From NCBI GenBank assembly GCA_026120185.1, contig JANUWF010001729.1:248001-312000 (forward strand): a stretch of DNA of 64,000 nucleotides, written 5' to 3'. Positions 1 through 10,261 of this stretch are shown one piece after another; within the stretch, counting starts at the first letter, position 1, and each line of letters starts with the position of its first letter. The notes beneath the pieces are model-generated. The model saw nothing but the letters and a program-made list of their open reading frames with translations. It searched no databases and was not told where the DNA came from. This DNA is from Voacanga thouarsii. Lineage: Eukaryota; Streptophyta; Magnoliopsida; Gentianales; Apocynaceae. The position numbers and the translations under genes were made by a program.

Positions 1-832
1 AGTCATGCATCATGTGTTGAGTTGGAGTTGTGAAAGGAGAAAGGAGGAAGAAAAAGAAAGATTGAGAAAAACAAAAAGCTGCTAGAAAATGTTGAAAGAA
101 AAAACTGAGAAACAAACAAAAGTAGCATTTGAAAAGAAGAGAAAAAGAAAAGAAAAGATGAAAGAAAAAGAAAAGAAGAGCACAGGAAGAATGTTGGTTG
201 AGTTAGAATAAGAATTACTGAAATTTTGATGATCTTATGCAATATGATTGATGCATTGAGAACTATTGATGAAAAGAATGCAAGATTTGCTTGAACTGTA
301 ATATGATTGCTATACAAGGTTATGGGTTTTTGATTGGTTTTGTGATAGGAGAGCAAGAAAAGCTTAAAATTTATTGGTACATTTTGTTTATCCTTTTCTT
401 GCAAACTCTTATCTTTTTTTATATTTGATTTTCCTATATCCTTCATTTATCAGCTACATTACAAACCCTTTAGCCTTATATTACAAGCTTAAAAGTCCTA
501 TTTGACCTAAGTAGAATCATGATACGTCTCGGATTAGTGGAAAGAGTGGATGAAAAGTAAGCTTATGGAATGCATATTTTTTGTTTTGAACTAAATTCTT
601 TCCAATGGTTTGAGAATGATATTAAGTGTTGGGATGGTTCTACTAATCATTCTTCACTTACACAAGTCTTGCATTTGTTATGAAAGATATAGTACAATAT
701 GTTTTGTTGTCTTGAATAAAGAAAGCATTGGAAATATTATTTTGATTGTGTGATTTTGTGAAAATATGTGTTTTTCTACTTGTCTTTGATACTTTGCTTG
801 AGGACAAGCAAAGAGCTAAGTGTGGAGGAATG
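1..832 (+). repeat. Gypsy element G4: 3' internal non-coding region
   Basis: The stretch ends in a gypsy polypurine tract and an LTR start, so it is the tail of the internal region of a + strand element whose body lies left of the window. It opens with a purine-rich tract (about 30-180) and holds no credible ORF. The same sequence occurs in inverted orientation at about 2829-3700 (for example the 'tctcggattagtgg' segment near 524 and its complement near 3107), which identifies it as a copy of the G1 family. The ORF-like reading on the - strand here is low-complexity Ser/Phe/Leu and I do not call it. Confidence 0.7.
792..832 (+). promoter_or_regulatory. G4 pre-PPT hairpin and polypurine tract
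   Basis: Arms CTTTGCTTG (792-800) and CAAGCAAAG (805-813) form a perfect 9-bp hairpin with loop AGGA. It is followed by the purine tract 'aagtgtggaggaatg' (818-832), which abuts the LTR start TGATAGGG at 833. In this family the purine tract primes plus-strand DNA synthesis. The hairpin is seen in the sequence; a role for it is inference. Confidence 0.7.
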
Positions 833-1144
833 TGATAGGGCCTAAATTAGTTATATATTTCCTAGTTATTTAAGGGCATTTTGTGATACATTTTGTGCAA
901 TAACTGGTCATATTCCTTCCTATTTGAGATTTTACCCTTGGAATGGTATTTTGTGCATTATTTAAGATTTTAAGGGTAAAATAAGGCAAAATTGTCGCTA
1001 AACAGACTAGAGGCGCCGCCGGCCAGGATAAGACAGGCAGCACCGGTCACGTGCTACTGGCACGCACTTCAAGATGATAAAAAAAATCGACGAAATAGGA
1101 GCTTAATAGAACAGAACACAGCCAGTGCCAGTTGGCAGCCAATC
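833..1144 (+). repeat. G4 3' LTR, 5' part only
   Basis: The segment starts TGATAGGG directly after the polypurine tract and matches the complement of the G1 LTR end (2812 leftwards) and the LTR start at 59180. It carries a GC-rich block with GCCGG/GGCGCC words (about 1010-1140). It stops near 1144, where copia-LTR-like sequence begins, so most of the LTR is missing. Confidence 0.65.
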
Positions 1145-1259
1145 AAGTTTAGAAGCCTTATATAGAGACTTAAAGTAAAGCACCAACGCCTATACAACGA
1201 CTATTTTTCACTGTCAGATTAACTAGTGTTTTGGACTTATGTTTCGAACGATGGAGCAT
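1145..1259. repeat. Fragment resembling copia LTR D
   Basis: The segment from 'aagtttagaagcc' to about 1259 matches 49215-49325 in LTR D, including 'gaagccttatatag' and 'taaagtaaagcaccaa'. It sits between the truncated G4 LTR and the G1 LTR as a short remnant. The next 25 bases (1260-1284) are unassigned. Confidence 0.5.
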
Positions 1260-1284
1260 TCATAGTGGTTGGGTCACAAAAACT

Positions 1285-2812
1285 TGATGTGTTTGGACTT
1301 GGGTAAAAAAAATCATACAACAACTAAGCACATTCCCAATCAAGTTTAAATTAAAACGTTCAACCCAAATCACACATATGAGCAAGCGTACTTTTCATTA
1401 ACCGAGCAGCGGGTTCAAATGAGTGTCGATCCTCTAGGAACAAGTAGACATTAATCCATTTTCTTTCATTATTTAACCGACTCGATAAAGTGACAAACAA
1501 ATAAAAAATAAAAGAAAATCAAAATAAAAATATATACATGTCAAGGATATAGAATGATGTAACTTAAGCCATTGTGTAGATAAACATGATCTTAAAGAAC
1601 TCAATCATTATCATAACTAATTATTCCCTTGGCATTATGAAGGATTAAGATAGACTCACTTCGTTTCCAATCCATTAATCCCTATCTTCTAGGTAACTTA
1701 GCATCACATTCCTATCTCAACCAGTCTTACCCAAAAGATGCATTAAACATAATCATTTGATTAAATTTCCATTCCTGGCAAACTTAAACATGAAACTAAC
1801 CACTGAATCCATTCCTGACAGACATCAATTAATCTTTAATTACCTTGTTCCTAGAAGTTAACCCCTTTTCCAAGCAAGTTAAGAGACAACAGATATGAAA
1901 TCAACTAAATTGAAACCACCATCAATCCCTTTTCCAAGCAAGTCAATAGAAAGTAACAATCAACCAATCTCGTAATCAGCACAAGTAATTAAATTACCAA
2001 GAAGAACAATCAATTAATCAAAAGATCAAATAACTCTAAATGTCATCAATATCTAAAATAATGTCAAATTACAATAAAAAAATTAACATATCATTGTTCA
2101 AGTAAAAGAAAGCACTCATAGACAAGCTTCATTCTTCTTCCTTTGAAGACCTTCTTGCATAACCCTCCTTGAACTTGAAGAATTCCTCATTTGATTGAGT
2201 AATCTTCTATGATGATCAATGAATTCTCTCCTTTTCCCTTGTATTTTTCATCTATTTATAGCCTTAGGTAGTGCCTAAACTCGTAGGTACAAAGTTCTTG
2301 GCCGAGTAGAAGTTGGAAGATACTAAAACTCCTCAGATTACTAAAAATCGCGTAGAAAAAATCAAGCACCGCCTTAACATCAGGGCACAGCCGGCGCCGG
2401 TGCCTTGACTCTTGGAGCCGCCGCCGGTTGTGTTCTGTTCCTCTACTTGTTCGCTGATTTTTCTTCAAATTTTGCACAATATTTTCCAAAATGCAGTCGA
2501 CGCCGGTTCCAGCTTCATAGCCGGTGCCGCCTTGGTTCTGTTTTGTTCCATTTCAACAATTTTTCCATCGCTTTGAAGTTCGTTTTAATAGTGCGTGGCC
2601 AACGCCAGTTCTAGGGTCCTTGTCGGCACCGCATCTCCTCTGTTTTGCGACGTTTTTGTTCTATTTTACCCTAAAAATATGAAATAATGAACCAAATACT
2701 TTTCCAAAGGTAAAATCTCAAATATGATGGAATATAACTAGTTATTGAATAAAATGTATCACAGAAGAACCTCAAATAACTAGGAAAAATATGACTAATT
2801 TTGCCCCTATCA
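1285..2812 (-). repeat. Gypsy G1 LTR (3' LTR of a - strand element)
   Basis: On the + strand the segment begins TGATG and ends CCCCTATCA, giving TGAT...ATCA ends. It is followed by 'tattcccccacactta', the complement of the family polypurine tract, so it is the 3' LTR of a - strand element. A TATA box (sense TATAAATAGA) lies at 2251-2260, and a CpG-rich block with repeated GCCGGYGCC words lies at about 2378-2635. It is related to the G2 and G3 LTRs through its outer ends. Confidence 0.7.
2251..2260 (-). promoter_or_regulatory. TATA box of G1 LTR
   Basis: Sense-strand TATAAATAGA lies inside the LTR and upstream of the GC-rich block. The related LTRs carry equivalent boxes at 11407-11416, 25910-25919 and 29332-29338. 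Called from the motif and its place only. Confidence 0.45.
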
Positions 2813-2840
2813 TATTCCCCCACACTTAGCTCTTTGCTTG
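2813..2840 (-). promoter_or_regulatory. G1 polypurine tract and hairpin (3' arm)
   Basis: Sense strand reads 'taagtgtgggggaata' beside the LTR. Just upstream is the hairpin with arms TTTTGTTTA and CAAGCAAAG around AGGA (+ strand 2832-2853). Relative to G4 the left arm has changed, but on the sense RNA strand two of the three changes give G-U pairs. Confidence 0.6.
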
Positions 2841-4594
2841 TCCTTAAACAAAATATCAAGAACAAGTTGGAAAATACAATGTTTAATCAATTCACTCAAT
2901 CAATTTCAAAACCATATCTTCAATGCTTTTTTCATTCAAGAATATAAAACACATGATACTAAATCTTTCACAACCAATGTAAGACTTGTGTTAGTGATAA
3001 ATGACTTAGTAGAACCATCACAATACTTCACACTATTCTAAAACCATTGGAAAAAATTTGGCTAAAAAAGAATATGCATTCCATAGGCTTACTCTTCATA
3101 CACCCTCTCCACTAATCCGAGACATATCATGATTCTACTTAGATCAAGTAGGACTTTTAAGCTTGTAATGTAATGCTAAAGGCTTGTAATGTAGCTTATC
3201 AAACGAAGGATATAGGAGAATGAAAAGTTAAAGAAAAACTGAGAGTTAGCAAGAAAAAGGATAAACAAAATGAATCAATAATTTCCAACTATTCTTGCTC
3301 TCCTATTCCAAAAATCAATCAAACCATAACCTTGTATAACAATTACAACTCCACTCAAGCAAATCCTGCATTTTTCTCTTTTCTTTCAACTCTTCTTTTC
3401 ATCAACTATTTTTCTATTTCTTTCACAAGATCACTCAAATTTCTAGCAATGGTGTCAAAGACTTCATGTGAACTTTAACTTTTTTTTCCAGCTCAATCAC
3501 CATTCATTTTTTGATCTTTTCTTTCACTGCTGCTGTTGTTTGTTTTTCACTTCTCTTCTTTCATTCTTTCCAGCAGCTTTTTGCTTTCTTTTTTTCCACT
3601 CCTTTGTTTTTTCCCACTCTTTCTTTTCTCTTTCTTCTCTTTCCTTTTCTTTTCAGCTCAACTTATTATTGATCCATGACTGAAAGTAACAAGTCATGAT
3701 CTTTATCCCAACATTTTTTCTCAACATTCTCTTACATATACTTTCATCCATCAAGAGCATAAAAATTTGGAAAATTATTCAAACTCTCATAAACAAGTAA
3801 TGGACAAAATCTTGTGACGGGTTTTAAAGAAAGAATTCAACCATGTAGGCTCAAAATAGGCAGTAGGGATAATATGAAAATAGGTAGGCTTGAAAAGCTC
3901 AGACTATACAAATAAGGCCTATTACTGTCATCCCTAAGTTAAATCATGACTATCTTTCTTATTTCACCTCAAGAGGTATTCAAGTAAATTCTAGAATGCT
4001 CTAGGAATTTTAGTAGAAAAATAAGGTTTAAGAACAATGTACAGCATTCGATCAAGAACTACTTTGTCCAAGTGTGTGCAAAAAGTCATGCATAAGCCAT
4101 AAATGATATAAAACATATGCTCTATAATCTATCATAAAGACATTCACTAAAAATATAGCTTGAAATCTCCAGAAATTTAGAAATATTTGAAAATTTTCGC
4201 ACAAAAATGTCAAAAATTTGCTCCCAAGAAGGTAAAATATATATATAGAAGACTTGTTAATCAAATCACTCCCCCATACTTAAACTGGACATTGTCCCCA
4301 ATGGCTAAGTAAATATAACAAGAACAACAATACCATGGGACCAAAAATATAAAGGAGAAGAGATAAGAGAAATAAACTTCCATTCATTTGGCATTGTGTC
4401 GTACAAAATCTGAATGCTTGAAGAATGAGGCATTAGCAAGTACCTAAAAAGAAAAATACAAAAGAAAACACACCAAATAATAAAAACTAGAAAAGAACAT
4501 AAGGCTAAAACAAAAGAAAGAAAGAGTACACAAAAAAAAAAAACTAACTAAAGAAAATAATAAAAGAGAAAGAAAAACAAGAGTGCTCGAGAAA
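2829..4594 (-). repeat. G1 3' non-coding internal region
   Basis: This is the spacer between the post-pol ORF and the LTR. It contains a long pyrimidine-rich stretch (about 3360-3670; purine-rich in sense) equivalent to 1-180 of G4. The palindrome GGACATTGTCC (4287-4297) is followed in sense by a G-rich tract (4270-4283). No coding sequence is supported; the short + strand ORF near 3468 is a pyrimidine-tract artefact. Confidence 0.6.
4268..4297 (-). promoter_or_regulatory. Palindrome plus internal purine tract (G1)
   Basis: In sense the order is palindrome GGACAATGTCC, eight or so bases, then 'tatgggggag'. The same order is found in G3 (about 23130-23162, -) and G2 (27899-27930, +). A second purine tract before the 3' one suggests a central polypurine tract or a structural element, which is inference. 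Confidence 0.5.
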
Positions 4595-5473
4595 AATCAT
4601 CAATCCTCCTCCTCCTCATCATCATCCTTATCATCCTCAATTGGTGTAGAGGTACCCGCACCACCATGTGGCCCAGAAGAATGCTATCTCAACTCGGCTA
4701 ACTGCTACTCCATAGTAGCTTGCCGTCTTGCCATATCCTCCATAGTACCTTGCGAGCGTAGGAGTACTGCCATTTGCTGATCGAGTCGCCCCAGCACGGT
4801 AGTCTCAAATTCAGTCCAAGAGTGGGACTGAGAACTACTAGCCCGTGCACGTGTTGGTGGTGGTGGGTGCTCCTTCTCCATTGTGGGCGGTGGTCTTACC
4901 TGCCCGGGATGGCTGACCTTGAAAGGAGTTAGTCACTTTTTCAACTATTGGTTGTATTTGTACCCGCAACTCATAAGAGTCTACTCAGTGACCATATCGT
5001 GCTCAGTGGTAGCCTCCATGAGTTCTCCCTCAAGACTCACTCCAAAGTCTTTAAGAATTTCCATTATAACCAAGGGAAAAACAAAGGCTTCTGTGGAGAG
5101 CCGGAGATGAACAACCTCTCTAATAGATTGGATTATCAAGGGAGCAAGAGGTATAGGTAATGTGTTCATCATCCGATGCAAAATATAAGTGTCAATCAGT
5201 TTAGTCTCATTGAAACTATTAGCACGGGGTACAACATTGAACCCAAACATGTAGACTAGAGCTCGAAAGTTGGCTACCAAATCATTGTTGCAATAGAAGC
5301 TATTAGCTTGGAATGCATTATGCTTATGTAAGCCTAGGGTAGCTGTAGTTCCTCTAACATCCCAATCCGGATCAGAAAGAATCTTTTGATTATTCACATC
5401 AATCCCTTGCCAAGTATCATTGTCAAAAACCTGGAGAAGGTTAGCTAATTAGTTTTGAGTGATGATGATATAT
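4595..5473 (-). pseudogene. G1 post-pol ORF, putative plant transposon protein
   Basis: The longest open stretch is 5397-4981 (138 codons), with recognisable sequence on to 5473 upstream of it. A short motif, NNQKILSDPDWDV, aligns with the equivalent segment in G2, and the core 'ALVYMFGFNVVPRANSFNETKLID...PLIIQSIREVV' aligns with 26905-27174. The spacing of an 'N..P..' segment, a short helix and a second hydrophobic segment resembles the family annotated as putative plant transposon protein; I recognise it only loosely. Downstream, in another frame, an acidic tail (EDDKDDDEEEED) ends near 4595, as in G2. Several stops and frameshifts show that it is dead. The right end is lost at 5473, where a copia LTR piece begins. 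Function of this protein class is unknown. Confidence 0.55.
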
Positions 5474-6103
5474 ATATTCGCCCCTACTATTAAGAGTGGT
5501 GAATCCTTTATTAACCCTCTCAACTACTTTCGTTTACCTCACAATATATCCAATATCCATCCCATAGATGGCCCTTGATCGAGCTCCAGAGATTGGAATC
5601 AAAGTACAAAGCTCAGCAAACAAAGTACCTTGGAGATCTCAAGTCTAAGGATACTTGCACGTTTGTTATATTGAGATTATATCACTGGCACTAAATAGTT
5701 ATCCATATGATTATCTCAAAGCTATCTCATCCAACGAACTTGTTCCATTAACAAGCATCCATGTGTTAACTTTGAGTATCTCAATACTCACGATTATGAG
5801 AACCACCGCCTGATCAAATTAGGAAGTCTAACACATGCTCGTCTTAACGCATTAATGATGTCTTGTCTCATTAATACTATGACTAGGGACTATTTAAGTA
5901 CTAACACCATCCAGTGTAGTAGGAATCTTATATCATGATCTCTATCATGATTTTCTTAACACAGTGTTGTACTAGGGACTTTATCGAACAGTTATATTAC
6001 TTAAAGTAAACAAAAGAAACTGTAAGATAAATAATGCATTTTATTAAAATAAAATGTGTCATATACAATGGATAAGTGATTGCCTTTAGGGCACAACACT
6101 AAT
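5474..6103 (-). repeat. Truncated A-family copia LTR (5' part)
   Basis: The complement of 6103 leftwards reads 'attagtgttgtgccc', the start of the LTR family at 12297 and 20386, and follows it until 'ggggcgaatat'. The remaining 1.1 kb of LTR is absent. The break lies at the same LTR position where the 5' LTR of element C begins (49793). It interrupts the G1 post-pol ORF. Confidence 0.75.
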
Positions 6104-7129
6104 ATATGCAACATTTGTAACCGAGTTATATTCATGTTTCTTAGTTTTTCTCAACTTCTACACAACAGCTTCCCTATGAATAGCAACCTTCCTACATTCT
6201 TCCAAATACAACTCAGAATTGAGAAGAAGGTATAATGTTTGAGGAGTATTTTGGCATGGAAAATTGTTGATTTGAAGCTCATATTATTGTAAAAATTCTT
6301 ATTCCCGCAATTATATTTCTTACAAATTTTAGGGGTTGAAAACTTAGATTTGTGCCATGGAAATGTTGTTAATTTGGCCCTATTTGGTATATTGATGTCT
6401 GAGGAGTCATTTGGTGTAAACATTTGTTGATTTGGGGCTAAAACCAAGATGAATTTTGCTATACTAAATTGAGCTATGGGAATGCACACAATGTGTTTGA
6501 TTTATTGTTCCAATGGTTTGTGATTGCTTATAATTAACTACCAAAGCTTCCATTCATGAAGTGTGATCACCAATTTGATTAGTAGAGTGAATTTGCAAAA
6601 TTAATTAGTATTCTTGTTGATGCTAGAAGATTTGTTCACATTGCATTTGTCTCAAGTTGGAAAACATTTGCACATCTTGAACTCCTACTACTATTTCTTG
6701 AATTTGATTATGTCATCATTTCCTTAAGTATTGGTTAATTGCTAAATTGTGGTCTTGAGGTTTTGATAGCATCACCTAATTTAACAACTCTTGAAATCTA
6801 TGCATTTTCCTTTTTGCACACCAAGTGTTTGATAAATTGCCTTTAAGATACCTTTCTTTCTTATCCCTTAGAATTTAGTTGACTTGACTAGCAGAGCTAA
6901 ATCCTTTGAAGCGGGAAAGAGTTGGGAAGAACTTGAGTATGGAATTGAGAGTTTGAAAAAGGCAAAAGGGTGAGTTCATTGTGATAAAAGCCAAGAAGAG
7001 TGCAGACACGAGTGAAGAGTAACCACTTAAAATTAAGTATACACACGTGAGGGAGTGAAGTGAGGAATTTTTTTCTTCTGTTTTTTACTTAAATTTTGTG
7101 GGTACTTCTTTTGAAAGGAAAAATTCACA
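6104..7129. other. Unassigned spacer, possible leader of the gypsy gag-pro element
   Basis: No ORF with recognisable homology is seen. Two diverged direct copies of a 45-base unit occur at about 6235-6278 and 6395-6439 ('gaggagt.tttgg' and 'ttgttgatttg' words). Its place immediately before the gag ATG at 7130 suggests the 5' leader of the following element, but no LTR or primer site is visible. Confidence 0.35.
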
Positions 7130-8356
7130 ATGGCTAGTTGAAGTGAAAGTGAATGGTATGACTATGATGAGGAGTCTTGCAAAAGTGAGAGCAGTTATGG
7201 AGAATCTAATGAATATGAGCAAGAATATGAGGAGGATGATTATGAGAGTATGAGATATTTGGATGAACATGATGTGGGGCCGAGTACAAGTAGAAGAGAA
7301 TATGAAAGCTATGATGGAGACCTAGGGGAGAGTGATCAAGCATGTGAGAATTTGAGTCCAATAGAAGATTGGAGTAGGGGGAGTGAAAATAATAGGGAAT
7401 TTTTTTCGAGTGGGAAAAATTGGGAATATGTAGAAGAAGGACATGGGAGTGAGGAATATTGGAATGAGGAAGTTTATGTAGGAGAAGCATAAAAAATAAC
7501 TAAGCATGGGGTACAAAAGAACTTGAGGGAGCGTGAATGCAAAATGTGTGGGATTTCTGAGCACACTCCCTATGAGTGTCCAAAAGGAGATAAACAAAGA
7601 GGGATGAATGTAGTGCATAAGACACCGGAAGAAGAGGTGCATGAGGAGAAAAGCTATAATTGTTACAATAGTAGAAAAGGATTAACTTGTGAGATTTGTT
7701 GTAGTAGAAGGCACACAAAAGTTTATTGTCCAAATAAATTGGATTATGAAAGATTTTTTGAGGTGAAAGAAAACGAATAAAAAGTTGAAAAGGTTGAACA
7801 AAATGTGATGGCGAGAGTAGAAGAAGATGATGTGCTTAGTGATTTTAGGGAGAATGATGTGGATCATTTCTGTTCGATTCAAGGCGTGACTACATAATTC
7901 ACAAATATTCTCTTCTTTTTAAAGGATGAAACACATTCCTTAGAGGTGTTAGAAGAGAATGAGCAAGAAGGAGTAGAGTATGATGGTGTTAAATTTGTTG
8001 AGGGAGCTCTAACATAGAGGAAGAAAAATGAGAGTTGGCTAGAAGGGGTGTATGAACAAATGAGAAATGAAGCTAGTGGAAGTAAGCAATCTAGTCCAAC
8101 CTTGCATGAAAATCCCATGACTAGAGACGAAAGGATGATAAAGAAAGGTAAAGCCTTGTTGGGATCACAAAGGTGTAAGGACATCAAATGCTACATGTGT
8201 CTAGGATATGGACATTCCTTCCAAAAGTGTCCAAACAAAAAGATGGTGTTCATAAATGACCAAGGTAATATCTTATCCGGTGAGGAAGAACGTGGTAAGG
8301 CATTAGAAGAAAGAATTGAAGAGGAAGAAGGTAGAAAAAAGGGGAATTGTGATTGA
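7130..8356 (+). pseudogene. Gypsy gag, zinc-knuckle region (decayed)
   Basis: One frame runs from the ATG at 7130 to 8356 but is broken by several stops, the first at the fourth codon. The N-terminal part is acidic and Tyr/Glu-rich. Three cysteine-rich knuckles follow: C-x2-C-x4-H-x4-C at about 7541 (CKMCGISEHTPYEC), a second at about 7690 (CEICCSRRHTKVYC) and a third at about 8187 (CYMCLGYGHSFQKC). Knuckles bind genomic RNA in retroelement capsids. The conserved Ty3/gypsy capsid domain that should precede them is not seen. The next coding part (protease) is in another frame. Confidence 0.7.
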
Positions 8357-8478
8357 ACTCACTTGTTCATTGATTGGAGTAGCAATGGAAGTTGAAAATG
8401 CTTGTGAGCGTGTAGAACAAGGAGAAAATTCTCAAAGAGAGAATATATTTTTTTTCAAGGTATCTAATCAAGCAAAAA

Positions 8479-8985
8479 CTATATAGTGTCCTTATTGATG
8501 GAAGGAGTTGTAAAAATATGATTAGTACTACATTGGTCGAGGAGTTAGGAATAGAAACCTTGAAACACTCTAGATCCTACAAGTTACAATGGTTGAACAA
8601 TTGTGGAGTGGTGAAGGTGAACAAACAAGCCAAGGTTGCCATTGATATGGGGAAGTATAAGGATGAAGTGGTTTGTGATGTATCTCCCATGCATGTAGGG
8701 TATATTTTGTTAGGAAGACCTTGGTTGTTTGATAGAGTTGTGGTCCATGAAGAGAAGAAGAACACTTATTCTTTGAGAAAAGATAGAATGAAAATCACTT
8801 TACTTCTCTTATCCTCTAGTGAGGTTTTGAGAGATCAAAATATCTTAAGGGAAAAAGAAAAGGAAAGAAGAAAGGGAAAGAAGAGGGAAAAAAAGATGAG
8901 TAAGAAAAGAAATGAGGACAAAAGGAGAGAAGAGGTAAGAATAAAAGAAGAGGGACAAGAGGTTGATGTGAGAGAAGGAGAGAGA
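8479..8985 (+). pseudogene. Gypsy aspartic protease
   Basis: The segment starts 'LIDGRSCKNMISTTLVEELG', where the catalytic D-S/T-G motif has become D-G-R. It continues through 'YKLQWLNNCGVVKV' and 'CDVSPMHVGYILLGRPWLFDR', the flap and second conserved block typical of plant gypsy proteases. The family enzyme cuts the gag-pol polyprotein; this copy has lost the active-site Ser/Thr-Gly and lies in a different frame from gag. The C-terminus runs into a Lys/Glu-rich low-complexity tail (about 8840-8985). Confidence 0.75.
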
Positions 8986-8999
8986 TAAAAGTTGAGGAA

Positions 9000-9358
9000 A
9001 TGAAGAAAGACGGTGATAAGAGAATTGTGATCACCTTAAGTTGGAGAGAAAAAGAAAAGAGAGACAAACAAAAAGATAAAAAAAGAAAAGAGAGAGGAGG
9101 TAAAATGAGACAAAAAATATGGGTAGAGAAAAGAGAAAGTATAGAGAATAATGAGGTGCAAAGCCATGACATTTTATTTTCAGAAAAACTCTCTTGTTTG
9201 AATTCTTGTACAGGTTTTGATTCAAGGACGAATCCTTTCCAAGAAGGGAGAAAAGATAGGAATCACCCTAGGCCCAAAGCTCAATCCAAAGAAGGGGGAA
9301 GGGCGACCAAGCCACAACTCATGGCAGCTTGGATAAAGATGATTTTCAAGAGTATTTA
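9000..9358 (+). pseudogene. Gypsy pol C-terminal tail joined near protease
   Basis: After a Lys/Arg-rich stretch the reading 'FDSRTNPFQEG' (about 9217) matches the end of the integrase/pol region of plant gypsy polyproteins. It lies only about 230 bases after the protease region, so reverse transcriptase, RNase H and integrase, normally some 2.5 kb, are missing. Either an internal deletion or a non-autonomous element would explain this. The reading ends at a stop at 9357. Confidence 0.55.
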
Positions 9359-10261
9359 AGCAGATTTTCAAATCAACAAACTCAACAAACCAAGGATCAA
9401 GAGATATAAGAAGAAAAGGCTGCCAAAGGGAATAGTGATTGTTGCTCAATTGGAACAACATACCATATGGAGGGCCAAGGAAATTAATCAACCAAGTCCT
9501 AAGAGTCTCAAGGCAAAGGCTAGGATGATATGGGTTGAAAAAAAGCTCCAAAATCAAGTCAAGGAAGCTGGAATAGCGAAACAACGGAGACCAGATAGAG
9601 CACACCTGTTGTTGGCTTGAGCAAGCATACCCAGTGCCGGTCGAATAGCAACATAGAGGAGACCAGACAAAGCAAACTTGACGCCGGCTTGAGCAAGCAT
9701 ACCTGGTGCCGGCCCCGTTTCGGAAGCAAGTATCTTCGAACTCAAGTCACAACTGGCGCTGGCTGGGACCTCAGAACCGGCATCGGCCCAATTCAGACAC
9801 TGCCCAATTTTTGCACGAAATTTTTGTTTTGCAATATTTTGTCCCCAATTAAATTCTCACAACTTTTATTATATTTTTACTTATTTTATAGCATGTAACA
9901 GTGCCTCAATACTTGTGTCAAGGCCACCTAATTCCATGATTAGTTTATTAATTAGCTAGGTTATGTTGGGGGACTATAAATACCCTATTATAACATTATA
10001 AACATAACTTCAGTATTTTGAGAAGGAGAAATCAGATTTTTCTCCCTAGAGGGAGAGTTCTTAAGAGTGACCCTCTTGGGTGATGTCCATCAAACATCAA
10101 GACTAAATCACATGATTAGTCCCACTTTTGATCTTGTCTTTAAATCTTAAGGGATAATCTAAACTACATCTCTATTCTATATGCTAGGTTGTCTAGTGTG
10201 TTTGATAAGATTGAGTTAGATGCCTTCAAATTCCTATCCTTGGTGTTCTAATCTATAGTAA
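9359..10261 (+). repeat. 3' end of the gag-pro gypsy element, LTR-like
   Basis: The stretch contains a GC-rich module with GCCGG and GCGCTGGC words (about 9585-9795), an AT-rich zone, then TATAAATA (9975-9982) followed by a leader-like segment. That order resembles a gypsy 3' LTR. No second copy is present, so LTR borders cannot be set. G2 coding sequence starts near 10262. Confidence 0.4.
9975..9982 (+). promoter_or_regulatory. TATA box in gypsy LTR-like region
   Basis: TATAAATA follows a GGGGGAC run and precedes a T-rich leader. This is a typical LTR promoter arrangement; called from sequence only. Confidence 0.4.

Noticed and set aside
3..446. 147-codon reading on the - strand
   Set aside because: Ser/Phe/Leu low complexity opposite a purine-rich tract in a gypsy 3' spacer; the related region at 3360-3670 gives similar artefacts.
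1260..1284. Primer binding site of G1 next to 1285
   Set aside because: 'cacaaaaact' resembles the bases before the G3 LTR, but the tRNA-Asp core ggcgcc is absent and the other side of the LTR carries the polypurine tract.
3468..3683. Phe/Ser/Cys-rich + strand reading
   Set aside because: Shadow of the pyrimidine tract in G1; no homology and no context.
4583..4780. Ser-rich + strand reading starting at 4583
   Set aside because: It is the reverse of the acidic tail (Glu/Asp codons) of the G1 post-pol ORF.
7206..7642. Three overlapping - strand readings
   Set aside because: They are the reverse of the gag zinc-knuckle region on the + strand.
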